Assembly: GCF_003850345.1 (NCBI RefSeq)
Contig: NZ_CP027707.1
Location: 4,216,001 to 4,280,000, forward strand
Origin: Pseudomonas chlororaphis subsp. piscium
GTDB lineage: Bacteria; Pseudomonadota; Gammaproteobacteria; Pseudomonadales; Pseudomonadaceae
Length of the DNA: 64,000 nt
Direction: 5' to 3'
Within the stretch, counting starts at the first letter, position 1; each line of letters starts with the position of its first letter. A program made the position numbers and the translations under genes. Shown in pieces: positions 25,953 to 34,405 of this stretch. The notes under the pieces are model-generated. The model ran no database searches, was not told the DNA's origin, and was given only the letters and a program-made list of their open reading frames with translations.

Positions 25953-26608
25953 ACTTGCACATCGCCCCAAGTGTCGCCAGCGAAGCTGAGCGCCGGTGCC
26001 AGGCCGTACGCCGCGGTGATCTCGGCCCGTATGGCGAGTTGGTCCGAGCGAACGCGCAAGAGCTAGTCGCCACGATGTTCCCGCGTTTTACCCGACATCG
26101 CGGTGCCGAGCGTCTGTGCCAGGACATCGACGCATTCTACAAATGCTTTGGTGCAGCGCGGGCCGAATTCATTCACCTCGCGACCGAGTTTGTCCGCTTC
26201 ATGCAGCCGCGCCTGCCCCTGGGTATCGGGCGTCCCCTCATCGAGTACGAATGGATGCTGTTTGACGTCGAGGTCGATAAGACCGCAGTCCCCCATCCCT
26301 ATGGAGGGGACGCGCGCCGCCCGACCCACCTTCGCCTCAATCCCACCGTGCGATGGCTGGCCACTCCGTTTGACCTGCACGCGGACGACCGACTTGCGGA
26401 GCAAGCGCTGCTACACCACGACGCGCCTTGTGCCTATGCCGTCTTTCGCACATTCGACCATAGGGTCGTGACGCAACAGCTTTCAAACCACGACATCGTA
26501 GAGCTGTCCACCTTCACGGGCGGTGAGCGAGTCGTATCCCCGATGGAATCAGCACACTGGTTCACGCACGCCCTTCAGCGCGAACTCATCACCTCACACC
26601 ACGAATAG
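25949..26608 (+). CDS. DUF2063-type MNIO partner protein (BufC/HvfC-like)
   Basis: This 219-residue protein is the usual partner of DUF692 enzymes. Its N-terminal half (RCQAVRRGDLGPYGELVRANAQELVATMFPRF) fits the domain once called putative DNA-binding, now thought to recognise the precursor peptide. The C-terminal half is a small alpha/beta domain with a His-rich stretch (LLHHDAPCAYAVFRTFDHRVV). Its ATG overlaps the MNIO stop. In characterised systems the enzyme needs such a partner for activity; the same role here is by family analogy. Confidence 0.85.
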   Translation: MNLHIAPSVASEAERRCQAVRRGDLGPYGELVRANAQELVATMFPRFTRHRGAERLCQDIDAFYKCFGAARAEFIHLATEFVRFMQPRLPLGIGRPLIEYEWMLFDVEVDKTAVPHPYGGDARRPTHLRLNPTVRWLATPFDLHADDRLAEQALLHHDAPCAYAVFRTFDHRVVTQQLSNHDIVELSTFTGGERVVSPMESAHWFTHALQRELITSHHE

Positions 26609-26620
26609 TAAGGCATCGCC

Positions 26621-27211
26621 ATGGCTAAACTGATCGCACTCCTCAACCGCGCCCTCGAAAAATCCAAAAAGCTGGATTTCGTAGCGCTACTTTCCATCCG
26701 CCTGTACCTGCTACCCACCCTCTACGAGGGTGCCCACGCCAAAGTCACCGGTTTCAGTGGCCTGGTCGAGTGGTTCGCCACTCCGGTGGCCCAAGGCGGT
26801 CTCGGCATGCCCTTGCCCACGCTGATGGCCACACTTGCTACGGGCACCGAAGTAGCAGGGCTCATCTGCATCGCCCTAGGTCTGTTCACCCGCATCGTCA
26901 CCGTTCCGTTGGCGATCTTGATGACCGTCGCGGGCTTGTCCGTGCACTGGTCGCACGGCTGGGCCGCGATTGCCGACAAAACCACGGAAGCAAGCATGCG
27001 CCTCAGTGGTCTCATGACCTGGCTGCAGCATTCCTTCCCCGGCCGCTTCAACTATGTGACGGAACTGGGGGATCCAATAGTTCTCAACAACGGTATCGAG
27101 TTCACGGTGACCTACGCCGTCATGATCATGGTGCTGTTCTTCTATGGCGCGGGTCGCTATGTCAGCGCCGACCATTGGCTGGCCAAGGTCTTCCCGCGCT
27201 GGCCGAAGTGA
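26621..27211 (+). CDS. DoxX-family membrane protein (HvfX/BufD-like)
   Basis: This 196-residue protein has four predicted membrane helices in DoxX order (LSIRLYLLPTLYEGAH, MATLATGTEVAGLICIALGL, VPLAILMTVAGLSVHW, VTYAVMIMVLFFYGAG). A DoxX gene commonly closes bufferin and Hvf operons and may act in respiration-linked or redox support of maturation. The start is 12 bp after the partner gene, with AAGG upstream. The terminator at 27358-27388 follows. The large loop between helices 3 and 4 (about 50 residues, around TEASMRLSGLMTWLQHSF) is as in HvfX-type proteins. Confidence 0.85.
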   Translation: MAKLIALLNRALEKSKKLDFVALLSIRLYLLPTLYEGAHAKVTGFSGLVEWFATPVAQGGLGMPLPTLMATLATGTEVAGLICIALGLFTRIVTVPLAILMTVAGLSVHWSHGWAAIADKTTEASMRLSGLMTWLQHSFPGRFNYVTELGDPIVLNNGIEFTVTYAVMIMVLFFYGAGRYVSADHWLAKVFPRWPK

Positions 27212-27357
27212 TCACACGGCCAGTGCAGCGGTTCTATTCATTTAGGGCACGCTACACTAGCCCCGTGGTCAATGGCGCCAGGCATGTCCGTCAACCACCG
27301 ACAACGGGTAACAACTAAACCCAGGCGGTGTTCTGAGGGTTCCTTTTGAATAGTTTT

Positions 27358-27388
27358 GGGTAGAGCTCACCGCTCTGCCCCTTTTTTT
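27358..27388 (+). terminator. Intrinsic terminator of the MNIO operon
   Basis: GGGTAGAGC-TCACC-GCTCTGCCC forms a 9-bp stem followed by seven T at 27382-27388. It ends the operon starting at 23870 and lies just before the 3' end of the convergent LysR gene. Confidence 0.88.
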
Positions 27389-27403
27389 GCCCGCCGTTTG
27401 CGG

Positions 27404-28279
27404 TTACTGCTCGAGCAAGGAAAGCAATTCGCGCTCGGCCGGCCCATCAGGTACGGCCGCGCGACGCACAATGCTCAACGTTCGGCGAAGCGTGAGCTGC
27501 GCGCAAGGTAAAGGGATGAGTACGTCGTTGGCCAATTCATCCGTGATACTGATGGCGGGCAGCCAGGCAATGCCGCCGCCATGAATGGCCGCCTGCTTGA
27601 TGGCCTCGGTGTTGCCAAACTCCATGATCGATCCTTGCTGCACGTCCAGATCTTCGAGTACTGCCGCAATCAATTCGCGCGTACCCGATCCCACCTCGCG
27701 CATCAGTAAAGGCTCATCATTAAGATCCCGGGGGTTGATGGCGGTAGCATCGGCCAACCGGTGCCACGCGGCCACTACCGGCAACAAATCGTCCTCGCGA
27801 AAATGGGTCGCGGTCAAACCGTTTATATGCAAAGGACCTTCAATGAAACCCAGCGAATAGCGCATGTCCGCAACGGCCTGAGCAACCTGTTCTGTGTTAC
27901 TCACGAAAAGACTTACCTTCACACCTGGATTGTTTCTGCGAAAACGTGCAAGAACCCGCGGCAACACATAGGTACCGATGGTATTGCTCGCCGCTATGGA
28001 TAAGTGCCCAACCTTGGCGCTTGCGAGTTCCTTCATCGCCAGGTCAGCCGTTCTGGCAATATCAAAGAGGCGATCGGCATATTCAGCAAGAACTTCGCCG
28101 GCGTGCGTCAAACGCATGCCACGCGGTTGGCGCTCAAAGAGTGTCAGACCGAAGCGCTCCTCCAGTTTGCGCAATTCGCGAGACAAAGCCGGCTGCGAGA
28201 TGTGCAACGCCTTTGCGCAGGCGGTAATGCTGCCGGTTTTGGCAGTCGTGTGAAAGACTAAGAGGTGATGAAGGTTCAT
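27404..28279 (-). CDS. LysR-family transcriptional regulator
   Basis: This 291-residue regulator has an N-terminal winged helix (residues 1-60, SITACAKALHISQPALSRELRKLEERFG) and a substrate-binding domain (LSIAASNTIGTYVLPRVLARFRRNNPGV, LMREVGSGTRELI). The effector-domain motifs resemble those of CbbR/YeiE-type regulators, whose ligands include phosphorylated metabolites and sulfite. It is convergent with the MNIO operon and has no divergent partner: the next genes on its 5' side are a transposase remnant. With sulfite oxidation genes on the same island, a sulfite-responsive role is possible but only inferred. Confidence 0.88.
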   Translation of the reverse strand: MNLHHLLVFHTTAKTGSITACAKALHISQPALSRELRKLEERFGLTLFERQPRGMRLTHAGEVLAEYADRLFDIARTADLAMKELASAKVGHLSIAASNTIGTYVLPRVLARFRRNNPGVKVSLFVSNTEQVAQAVADMRYSLGFIEGPLHINGLTATHFREDDLLPVVAAWHRLADATAINPRDLNDEPLLMREVGSGTRELIAAVLEDLDVQQGSIMEFGNTEAIKQAAIHGGGIAWLPAISITDELANDVLIPLPCAQLTLRRTLSIVRRAAVPDGPAERELLSLLEQ

Positions 28280-28401
28280 ATAGGTGAGGAAAGAATGGCT
28301 ATGAGCAAATGCTAGCGGGTACTCAGTCCATCCAGGATCTGGACGATACGGTCAGCGCAAGCCGTAAAATCGAAGTGGCGTGACAGCACTGAGCTGACAC
28401 C

Positions 28402-28769
28402 GTGACTAAGCAAGTCAAACAATTGCGCGATATTAGCCTATCCGCTACTCCCTGCACATCTGCCACCAGCACGCACGGACTCTGGGCCTCCAATGGTCTG
28501 AAACCGCACCTGCTTCACACCTTCAAACTGTCCAATGATCCGTATTTCAAAGAGAAGCTTTGCGATGCAGGATGTATTTCAACTCACTGGATAAGGCAGC
28601 GGTGCTCTGCCGCGATGAGAAAAGCCAGGCTCAAGCCTTGGAGCACACGCGATCTGGTCTGCCTCTGGCGATCGGAGACATCCATGCGCAATTGCATGAC
28701 TATATCCGCCACAGCATTGTCACCTTGCTCACTGCACTGGATTATCTTCGGGGGGATCAGTTGCATTGA
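28402..28769 (+). pseudogene. IS630-family transposase remnant (frameshifted, truncated)
   Basis: One frame encodes GLKPHLLHTFKLSNDPYF and a second, from about 28560, continues with YFNSLDKAAVLCRDEKSQAQALEHTRSGLPLAIG and DYIRHSIVTLLTALDYL. Together these match the middle of IS630-type transposases, including the first catalytic Asp in CRDEKSQ. The shift between frames lies near 28570. Both gene ends and the inverted repeats are missing, so it is inactive. Nothing else is supported between 28280 and 28942. Confidence 0.8.
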
Positions 28770-28942
28770 GCACCGGCACCAAGAGTAGCTGGCTTCTCTC
28801 AAAAAGATCAAAAAACGTCCAAACATCTTCAGTTTCAAGAGAGGATGAACTCAAGAGTTTAGTGGAACAGTCATTTGTTACGGACTTTAGTAAATAGCCA
28901 CGAGCCAAAGCGTGAGATGTCGAGCATTGGGTAACAATGCCG

Positions 28943-29935
28943 TTATATGTTGCACACCAATCGTAATCTTCCTTTTCTCAAGCCCCGATAGAAAATACGG
29001 CTGTAATCATCCAGAAAAGAATTCATCTGGTGTTCTGAGTTGAAGGAAAATACCCCTCTATCGGGGTCGAACATAAAGTAAAATGAGCTTTTACGATCAA
29101 CAAAAGCCCCCATGGCATGACCAATTGTTTTTGAGCCCCGATCAATTAGCTTTATAAAATACTTCCCATCGCCCTCGATTTTTTCAAAGCGCTCTGTACT
29201 CTTGTCCTCCCAGGCAAGACCTCTGCCTCTCATGTATCTACCTACAGAGTCGTGGTTCTCCATTAAAGACATCAACTCCTTACGGCCTTCACAGGTATTG
29301 ATATCATTAAAAAAATCCATGACTTGTCCTGTGCCCTGATCCGCCAGCCACTTCAGTGTGAGTGGATAACAAAGGTCTTCTCTACTTAAAGTATCAGTGC
29401 CTGAAAAACCCCCTTGGCTAAATTCAATTTCCAGCGCTCCTTCATATACAGCTGCGATGTAACGGTGTAGCTCGGGAAATATTGTCTGCAGCGCATCTAT
29501 TAATTTATAGGCCTTGCGTGGAGAAAGTGAACTGCGCAAATCAATTTGTTTCTTTTCACATCGGCTTTCGATGAAGGCTTTCACCTCCTCCGCCGGCATA
29601 AATCCAAGTAAACCCAGGTAAGTTATCGGCACAAATTCAAAGCTGACGCCTAACAACTCGAACATTTTTGTCAGCTGTTCAGAGATTGGTATTTTTTTGT
29701 CCTTTGAATGATTGTTTGAATCTGTCTGCACTGATTTTTTGCAGTCAGTATCTACAGAAGATTCATTATTGATGGCGGGCCTTTCAAGAAGGATAGTGCA
29801 ATTTTTTCTCCAGGCGATATAGGCTTCTTTTGCCTTTCTGCTTTCTTCTTTAATTCGAAGGGGGGATTTGTTTAAGTCCTCTTTTGATGCTGCTGCCTTG
29901 GCAGGCCACGCTTCTGCTGCTTTGCTGGTTTTCAT
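28943..29935 (-). CDS. YopT-like (peptidase C58) cysteine protease, candidate effector or toxin
   Basis: This 330-residue protein shows the C58 catalytic layout. Cys189 in DLCYPLTLKWLADQG aligns with the YopT motif around its nucleophile, His273 is in KTIGHAMGAFVD, and Asp290 is in FMFDPDRGVFSF, 17 residues after His. The family uses a Cys-His-Asp triad to cleave host proteins. The N-terminal 90 residues are charged and Lys/Ser-rich with no signal peptide or membrane helix. Base composition is AT-rich compared with neighbours, and the gene stands alone between a transposase remnant and the porin terminator, all signs of transfer. No good ribosome site precedes the ATG at 29935, no hrp box was seen, and no secretion genes are nearby, so the delivery route is unknown. 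Confidence 0.75.
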   Translation of the reverse strand: MKTSKAAEAWPAKAAASKEDLNKSPLRIKEESRKAKEAYIAWRKNCTILLERPAINNESSVDTDCKKSVQTDSNNHSKDKKIPISEQLTKMFELLGVSFEFVPITYLGLLGFMPAEEVKAFIESRCEKKQIDLRSSLSPRKAYKLIDALQTIFPELHRYIAAVYEGALEIEFSQGGFSGTDTLSREDLCYPLTLKWLADQGTGQVMDFFNDINTCEGRKELMSLMENHDSVGRYMRGRGLAWEDKSTERFEKIEGDGKYFIKLIDRGSKTIGHAMGAFVDRKSSFYFMFDPDRGVFSFNSEHQMNSFLDDYSRIFYRGLRKGRLRLVCNI

Positions 29936-30004
29936 AGGTTCTGAAATAAGCTGGAATGTGAGTGTTTTGATGAATTGAAAAGATCCTTTTTCCTGGTTCG
30001 TCAG

Positions 30005-30042
30005 AAAAGCCAGTGCCCCAACAAGCGGGGGCCTTGGCTTTT
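30005..30042 (-). terminator. Terminator after the OprD-type porin
   Basis: An inverted repeat AAAAGCCAGTGCCCC...GGGGGCCTTGGCTTTT spans 30005-30042 and runs into T on both strands. It ends the minus-strand porin gene and isolates the protease gene downstream, which must have its own promoter. Confidence 0.8.
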
Positions 30043-30110
30043 GTCCTTAGACTTGGTAGGTCGCGCTTTCAAACCCTCTGAAAACAGGCTGACCTGTTGC
30101 TTATTGATAC

Positions 30111-31427
30111 CTAGAAGATATTGAGCGGGTAGTCGACGATCACCCGGTATTCATCAGTGTCGGTACCCAGTGCCCCATAACCATTGCCGCCACGGTTGCT
30201 CGCCCATTGCAGATCTACCGCTAGATCCTTGGCCGCCCCCCCCTGTACCACGTACTTGAGGTCGAGGTCGCGTTCCCAGTGCTTGGCGTGCTCGCCACCG
30301 GCGCTGTACCAATGGGCGTAGCCACGGCTGTGGGGATCGACCTTGGTCAGGTCCAGTTCGCCACGCGAGTAGGAGAGCGCCGAAGTCAGGCCCGGCAGGC
30401 CAAGGCCAACGAAGTCGTAGGCGTGCTTGAGTTTCCACGAGCGCTCGTTGGGGCCGTTGAAGTCGGAATACTGCTGGGAGTTGTCCAGGTAGATGCTGCT
30501 GCCCTGGTTGATGTAGTCGAACGGTGTGTTGCCGTTCACCCGTTGGTAGGCGGCGGTGAGGCTGTGATGGCCGACCCCCAGGGTGAAATGCAGGCTGTAG
30601 GTGTTGTTGTCGATGTCGCCTAGCAGCGCGTCGCCAGTGTCCTGGGTGTGATAGAAGTGCAGGCCCGGGTTCAGAGTCACCAGCTCGTTCAGCGCATAGC
30701 TGTAGTCGAGGTCGTAGTAATACTGGTTCCAGATGTCCTTGAGTTCGGCGGCATACAGGCTGCTGGTCAGGCCCGGAAAACCGCTCCAGGCCACGCCGGC
30801 CCAGTTCAGGTGGCGGCTTTCGTCGCCGTCCGCCAGTTTGCCGTAGGCCGTGTCGATACGCTGACGGCCGCTCTGGTTGTAGAGCTTGGTGAAGCTGGCC
30901 TGACCGCCTTCGAGCAGCCAGCCGTCGAAGCTATGATTGGTCAGGCTGATGCCGCGGAAGGTCTGTGGCAACAGGCGGGTCTGGCCAGCAATCATCGGGT
31001 TGTTGAGAAACAGGTCGCCAGCTTTCAGCTCAGTGTCCAGGGCACGCATTTTCAGGGCGCCGCCACCGGTTGAAAACGAGCCGGGAGCTTTGCCATTGCC
31101 ATCGCTGACCGGCAGGATAGTCGAACCATCGGTGCCGCCACCACCGTCGAGTTTGAGCCCGAGCATGGCGTTGGCATCAAGACCGAAACCGACCGTACCC
31201 TGGGTGTAACCCGACTCGAAGATACCGATGAAACTCTGAGCCCACTCGATGTTGTCGTCGGTCTGCTGCTGACGGTTGCGGTTCATGTAGTAGTTGCGAG
31301 TGTCGAGTTTAAGGCTGGAACCTTCGATGAAACCTTCTTGACTGGAATGCTCTGCGGCCTGAGCACTTACACCTATCGCCGCGGCCATTGCAATGAATAA
31401 CGGACTGAGTTTGAGGATGATACTCAC
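30111..31427 (-). CDS. OprD-family outer-membrane porin
   Basis: This 438-residue porin has a signal peptide ([19 protein letters not shown]) and OprD-type features: [20 protein letters not shown] at the mature N-terminus, alternating beta strands and a C-terminal aromatic residue (YPLNIF). It would admit a small substrate, often an amino acid or organic acid. GTG at 31427 is the start; AAGGAG is 11 bases upstream, a little far, but a downstream Met would cut the signal peptide. The gene has its own promoter region (31428-31500) with TTTACCCTAAA at about 31498-31509, only half of the palindrome seen in the adhesin promoters. Substrate is not predictable here. Confidence 0.92.
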   Translation of the reverse strand: MSIILKLSPLFIAMAAAIGVSAQAAEHSSQEGFIEGSSLKLDTRNYYMNRNRQQQTDDNIEWAQSFIGIFESGYTQGTVGFGLDANAMLGLKLDGGGGTDGSTILPVSDGNGKAPGSFSTGGGALKMRALDTELKAGDLFLNNPMIAGQTRLLPQTFRGISLTNHSFDGWLLEGGQASFTKLYNQSGRQRIDTAYGKLADGDESRHLNWAGVAWSGFPGLTSSLYAAELKDIWNQYYYDLDYSYALNELVTLNPGLHFYHTQDTGDALLGDIDNNTYSLHFTLGVGHHSLTAAYQRVNGNTPFDYINQGSSIYLDNSQQYSDFNGPNERSWKLKHAYDFVGLGLPGLTSALSYSRGELDLTKVDPHSRGYAHWYSAGGEHAKHWERDLDLKYVVQGGAAKDLAVDLQWASNRGGNGYGALGTDTDEYRVIVDYPLNIF

Positions 31428-31689
31428 GTGGGATATAGCTCCTTGGATTAATAACGGAAGTTGCTATTTTAAATATGAGCCCACTGCCCCTGTATAAATT
31501 TAGGGTAAAGAAATCGCCCATTTGATCAAACTAATCTCCTTGCCCTCAGCAACCGAACCTCTTGTTGGAAGAGCTCCAGCCGGAAGCAGACTAACGGCCT
31601 CACCGTTAGTCATGCATAATCGTTTTATGTCGGCCAGTTCAATCAAATAGCCTCCAACAAAGAGCATACGATGCTGGAGGCTGTACAAT

Positions 31690-32307
31690 CTAATCGTGCA
31701 ATTTTGCCAACTGCGTAAGAGCCGCAGGCACTGCCTCGGGGGAGCCCACCATGCTGGCGTCGGTGAAGTATTTGTCATTCACCACAAAACTGGGCACCGT
31801 CTGGACTTTATAGCGCTGGGCAAGTTTATCGCCTTGAGCCATCCGGCTTTTAACCGCGAATGAGTTGATTTGTTGCTCGGCAACTTTTCTTTCTATGCAG
31901 AGCCCAACAAAAAAGTCAGCAATCTCCTCAACAGTCTCCAGCTTCCCGCCGCGGCGCGCCAGTTCAAATAGCGCATGATTTGTGACGACTTGAATATCAA
32001 GGGCCTCACCAACATAAAAGGCTTTAGCGTAGCCTTCCCATTGTTTGCTGCCAAACGTGACAGGGACCCGAGTCAGGGCTACGTCGTTTCCAGCCTTGGC
32101 AGCCCATTGGGTCATGCTCGGATCGAGTTGCCGACAGTGAGGGCAGCCATACGAAAAAAACTCGAGCACTTTTGGCGATTGGCTCACCGGCTCATTCGTC
32201 ACTGTATAATTCTTTCCAGCCTGTAATGAAACAACCGGGGTTGCCATCCCCACTGGAATATAAAATATCGCGGGCATCACCAAAGCCAAGCAGAACTTAC
32301 GCATCAA
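31690..32307 (-). CDS. DsbA-family thiol:disulfide oxidoreductase
   Basis: This 205-residue periplasmic oxidoreductase has a signal peptide (residues 1-22) and a thioredoxin-like fold with active site Cys55-Pro-His-Cys58 (FFSYGCPHCRQLDPSM). The cis-Pro loop is in QTVPSFVVNDKYFTD. It would introduce disulfides into exported proteins and be re-oxidised by the DsbB-like protein at 39224-39820, encoded on the same island. It sits 42 bp after the sulfite dehydrogenase cytochrome gene and could share its transcript. The start could also be 32304 (second Met). A role tied to the cysteine-bearing RiPP or to sulfite enzymes is speculative. Confidence 0.92.
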   Translation of the reverse strand: MMRKFCLALVMPAIFYIPVGMATPVVSLQAGKNYTVTNEPVSQSPKVLEFFSYGCPHCRQLDPSMTQWAAKAGNDVALTRVPVTFGSKQWEGYAKAFYVGEALDIQVVTNHALFELARRGGKLETVEEIADFFVGLCIERKVAEQQINSFAVKSRMAQGDKLAQRYKVQTVPSFVVNDKYFTDASMVGSPEAVPAALTQLAKLHD

Positions 32308-32349
32308 AGTATCTCACTCATTTTATGAATCGAAGTGTATTTATGACGG

Positions 32350-32994
32350 TCACTGCGCCAGAACAAAGTCCGCCAACTGTTTCAGCTCGGCCGGCTGCAA
32401 ACCTGGGAATGGCGGCATCGGTATTGCCCCCCAACGTCCAGAGCCACCGTGACTGATGTGATCGATAACTTGCGAAATGGCCTGGGCATTGCCTTTGTAG
32501 TGCACAGCAACATCGTGGTACGCGGGGCCAACAACCTGTCGATCAATCGCATGGCAGCCGAGACAGCCGTTCTGATCCAGAAGCGCCTTCGCATCTGCAA
32601 CTTTAGGTTGATCAACTGTATTGGCCGCAAGCTCGATTGCCTTGATCACAGGCTTACTCTCGGCAGCAGGTTGACCTGAATAGGTAGCGGCCAGGTATTC
32701 ACCCACCAGCCCTACTTCACTCTCAGAGAGTGGCGCACCATAGGACTCTTTCATTTTTCTGGCCAGCCCTGTCCACTGTTTCTGGCTGAAGCCGGGCGGT
32801 TGATACTCAATATAATCGGCCGAATGACATATTCCGCACTTCTGCTGAGCAATGGCATAACCCGGCAAGTCCGAGGGGCGCAGGCTGATAGTCTCGGCAG
32901 GCAGATTAATTGTTAACGGAGAAGCTACTGCACAGATCGGAAAGGTACAACATGCAAACAGCAAAGCTTTATAGTGCGCAAATACACATTTCAT
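32350..32994 (-). CDS. sorB: Diheme c-type cytochrome, electron acceptor of sulfite dehydrogenase (SorB-like)
   Basis: This 214-residue exported protein has a signal peptide (LLFACCTFPICAVA) and two haem c motifs, CGICH (about residue 52) and CLGCH (about residue 144), with a distal Met likely in AIPMPPFPG. It begins 9 bp after the molybdoenzyme stop, as in sorAB pairs. SorB usually has a single haem, so the two-haem arrangement suggests a fused or longer carrier. It would pass electrons from sulfite oxidation to the respiratory chain, possibly to a terminal oxidase. Confidence 0.8.
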   Translation of the reverse strand: MKCVFAHYKALLFACCTFPICAVASPLTINLPAETISLRPSDLPGYAIAQQKCGICHSADYIEYQPPGFSQKQWTGLARKMKESYGAPLSESEVGLVGEYLAATYSGQPAAESKPVIKAIELAANTVDQPKVADAKALLDQNGCLGCHAIDRQVVGPAYHDVAVHYKGNAQAISQVIDHISHGGSGRWGAIPMPPFPGLQPAELKQLADFVLAQ

Positions 32995-33003
32995 CCTGAA
33001 TTC

Positions 33004-34233
33004 CTATACAACCGTGACCGGTGTGGTTTCAATATTGTTCTTTACATAGATAGCGGGATTCCATAAGACTTTCACCGGCTGTTGTTCGCCCTGCCCGTTC
33101 GTGGCACGAACTTGCAAACCTACTTTGCCCTTTTCTCGAGGGAGCCACTGCAGTGTCCACTCACGAAATGAGTAATTGCCCAGGCTCTCGCCCAACACGG
33201 CCAACCGCCAATTTCTGCCACCATCTTCAGACACTTCAACCGACTGAATACCGTGCCCACCGTCAAATGCAAAACCTCTCAAGGTAATGGGCTCGTTGAG
33301 CTTGACCTTGGCGCCAGGCTGCAGGCTGGTAATAAAGGATCGTACTTTCAGCTTGCCGATCGGACGGGTTTTGTCGGGCACCGTGCCTGGCGGTACGCAC
33401 TGGCAATCATTGTCAGGAACGCGGTAGGCCTTTTCCATGAAGTAGCCTTCGAAGGTATGGTCAATGACCTCGATTTCACTTAAGTGCTTGACCCAATAGG
33501 TACCGAAATAACCAGGAACGATCAGTTTGATGGGGTAGCCATTAAGAAAAGGGATATCGGCATCGTTCATGGCCCAGGCAATCATCGGCTCATCGCTGAG
33601 CGCGAGATCGATACCCAGTGCCTTGATGAACTCTGGCGTTGTCGGCAAGACCGGGTGGTCCAGGCCGCGAAAGGTGACTTGTTTGGCTCCCGCCTGGACG
33701 CCAGCATGTTCAAGTACTGCTTTTAACGGAATGCCTGTCCACCGTGCGTTACCCACCGAGCCGTTACCCAGCTGCGCACCAAATACCCGCGGCGCCCCAT
33801 AACCTCGACTGTTACCGGAGCACTGGTTGACGGCCACGACCTCGACGGCTTTCCCCAACCCCTTGAGTTCCGCAAGGCTCAAGCTGAGCGGCTTGTCCAC
33901 CAGGCCCTTGACCTGCAGCTGATAGTTGTCCGCATCAATCGAGGTAGGAATATTGGCGAGGTGGTAGCGAACAAAAAATGCATCATTGGGCGTCAGTACC
34001 GACTCGTTGAACACCGAAAACGGTGTTTCCAGATGCGGTGGACGAGCAGTGACACGCATCAAGGGTCTTTTCTGTGGATAAGCCACCAACTCCCGGGTTC
34101 CGTTGGCAAAGTCCTGAGCCTCGGTTTCTGCCGCTCGACTGCGCAACGGTTTGAATGCAAGCCCCGCAGCTACCAGGCTTGCGCCCTGGAGAAAGACACG
34201 TCGCTTAATAGTGTTTCCGTTATCAGTGGACAT
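33004..34233 (-). CDS. sorA: Sulfite dehydrogenase / sulfite oxidase molybdopterin subunit (SorA/SoxC-like)
   Basis: This 409-residue enzyme oxidises sulfite to sulfate in the periplasm. It has a twin-arginine signal (KRRVFLQGASLVAAG), an oxidoreductase molybdopterin domain with the molybdenum-ligand Cys in NQCSGNSRGYGAP, and a C-terminal Mo-co dimerisation domain (IQSVEVSEDGGRNWRLA, YSFREWTLQW). The start at 34233 has only a weak GAGAG upstream. It is the first gene of a sorAB unit, separated from the transporter gene by 172 bp including a 26-bp palindrome. With the TDT transporter it suggests sulfite detoxification or use as an electron donor. Confidence 0.9.
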   Translation of the reverse strand: MSTDNGNTIKRRVFLQGASLVAAGLAFKPLRSRAAETEAQDFANGTRELVAYPQKRPLMRVTARPPHLETPFSVFNESVLTPNDAFFVRYHLANIPTSIDADNYQLQVKGLVDKPLSLSLAELKGLGKAVEVVAVNQCSGNSRGYGAPRVFGAQLGNGSVGNARWTGIPLKAVLEHAGVQAGAKQVTFRGLDHPVLPTTPEFIKALGIDLALSDEPMIAWAMNDADIPFLNGYPIKLIVPGYFGTYWVKHLSEIEVIDHTFEGYFMEKAYRVPDNDCQCVPPGTVPDKTRPIGKLKVRSFITSLQPGAKVKLNEPITLRGFAFDGGHGIQSVEVSEDGGRNWRLAVLGESLGNYSFREWTLQWLPREKGKVGLQVRATNGQGEQQPVKVLWNPAIYVKNNIETTPVTVV

Positions 34234-34363
34234 ACGTTCTGCACTCTCAACAAAGGATCGAAGATCACAACCTTCACTTTATTTTTCCCAAGCGCTGCCA
34301 ATGGCCCGCTCTACGCGCCTGTCGTTCGTCAGATAGGTAATACCGTGAGTCAGATTGACCGCT

Positions 34364-34389
34364 GACCTCAGGCTTGCAAGCCTGAGGTC
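34364..34389. promoter_or_regulatory. Perfect 26-bp palindrome between sorA and the TDT transporter gene
   Basis: GACCTCAGGCTTG is followed directly by its exact reverse complement. There is no T run after it on either strand, so it is not a standard terminator. It lies 17 bp after the transporter stop and about 130 bp before the sorA start. It may be a factor-independent stop, a RNA-processing stem or an operator. Confidence 0.5.
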
Positions 34390-34405
34390 GCTATTGATGA
34401 GTTGA

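Noticed and set aside
29936..30004. hrp box upstream of the YopT-like gene
   Set aside because: A GAACC word exists but the matching CCAC element at 15-17 bp is absent.
31490..31512. TTTACCCTAAA upstream of the porin as a fourth relay promoter
   Set aside because: Only one half site is present and the expected left half and TTACCAT are missing.
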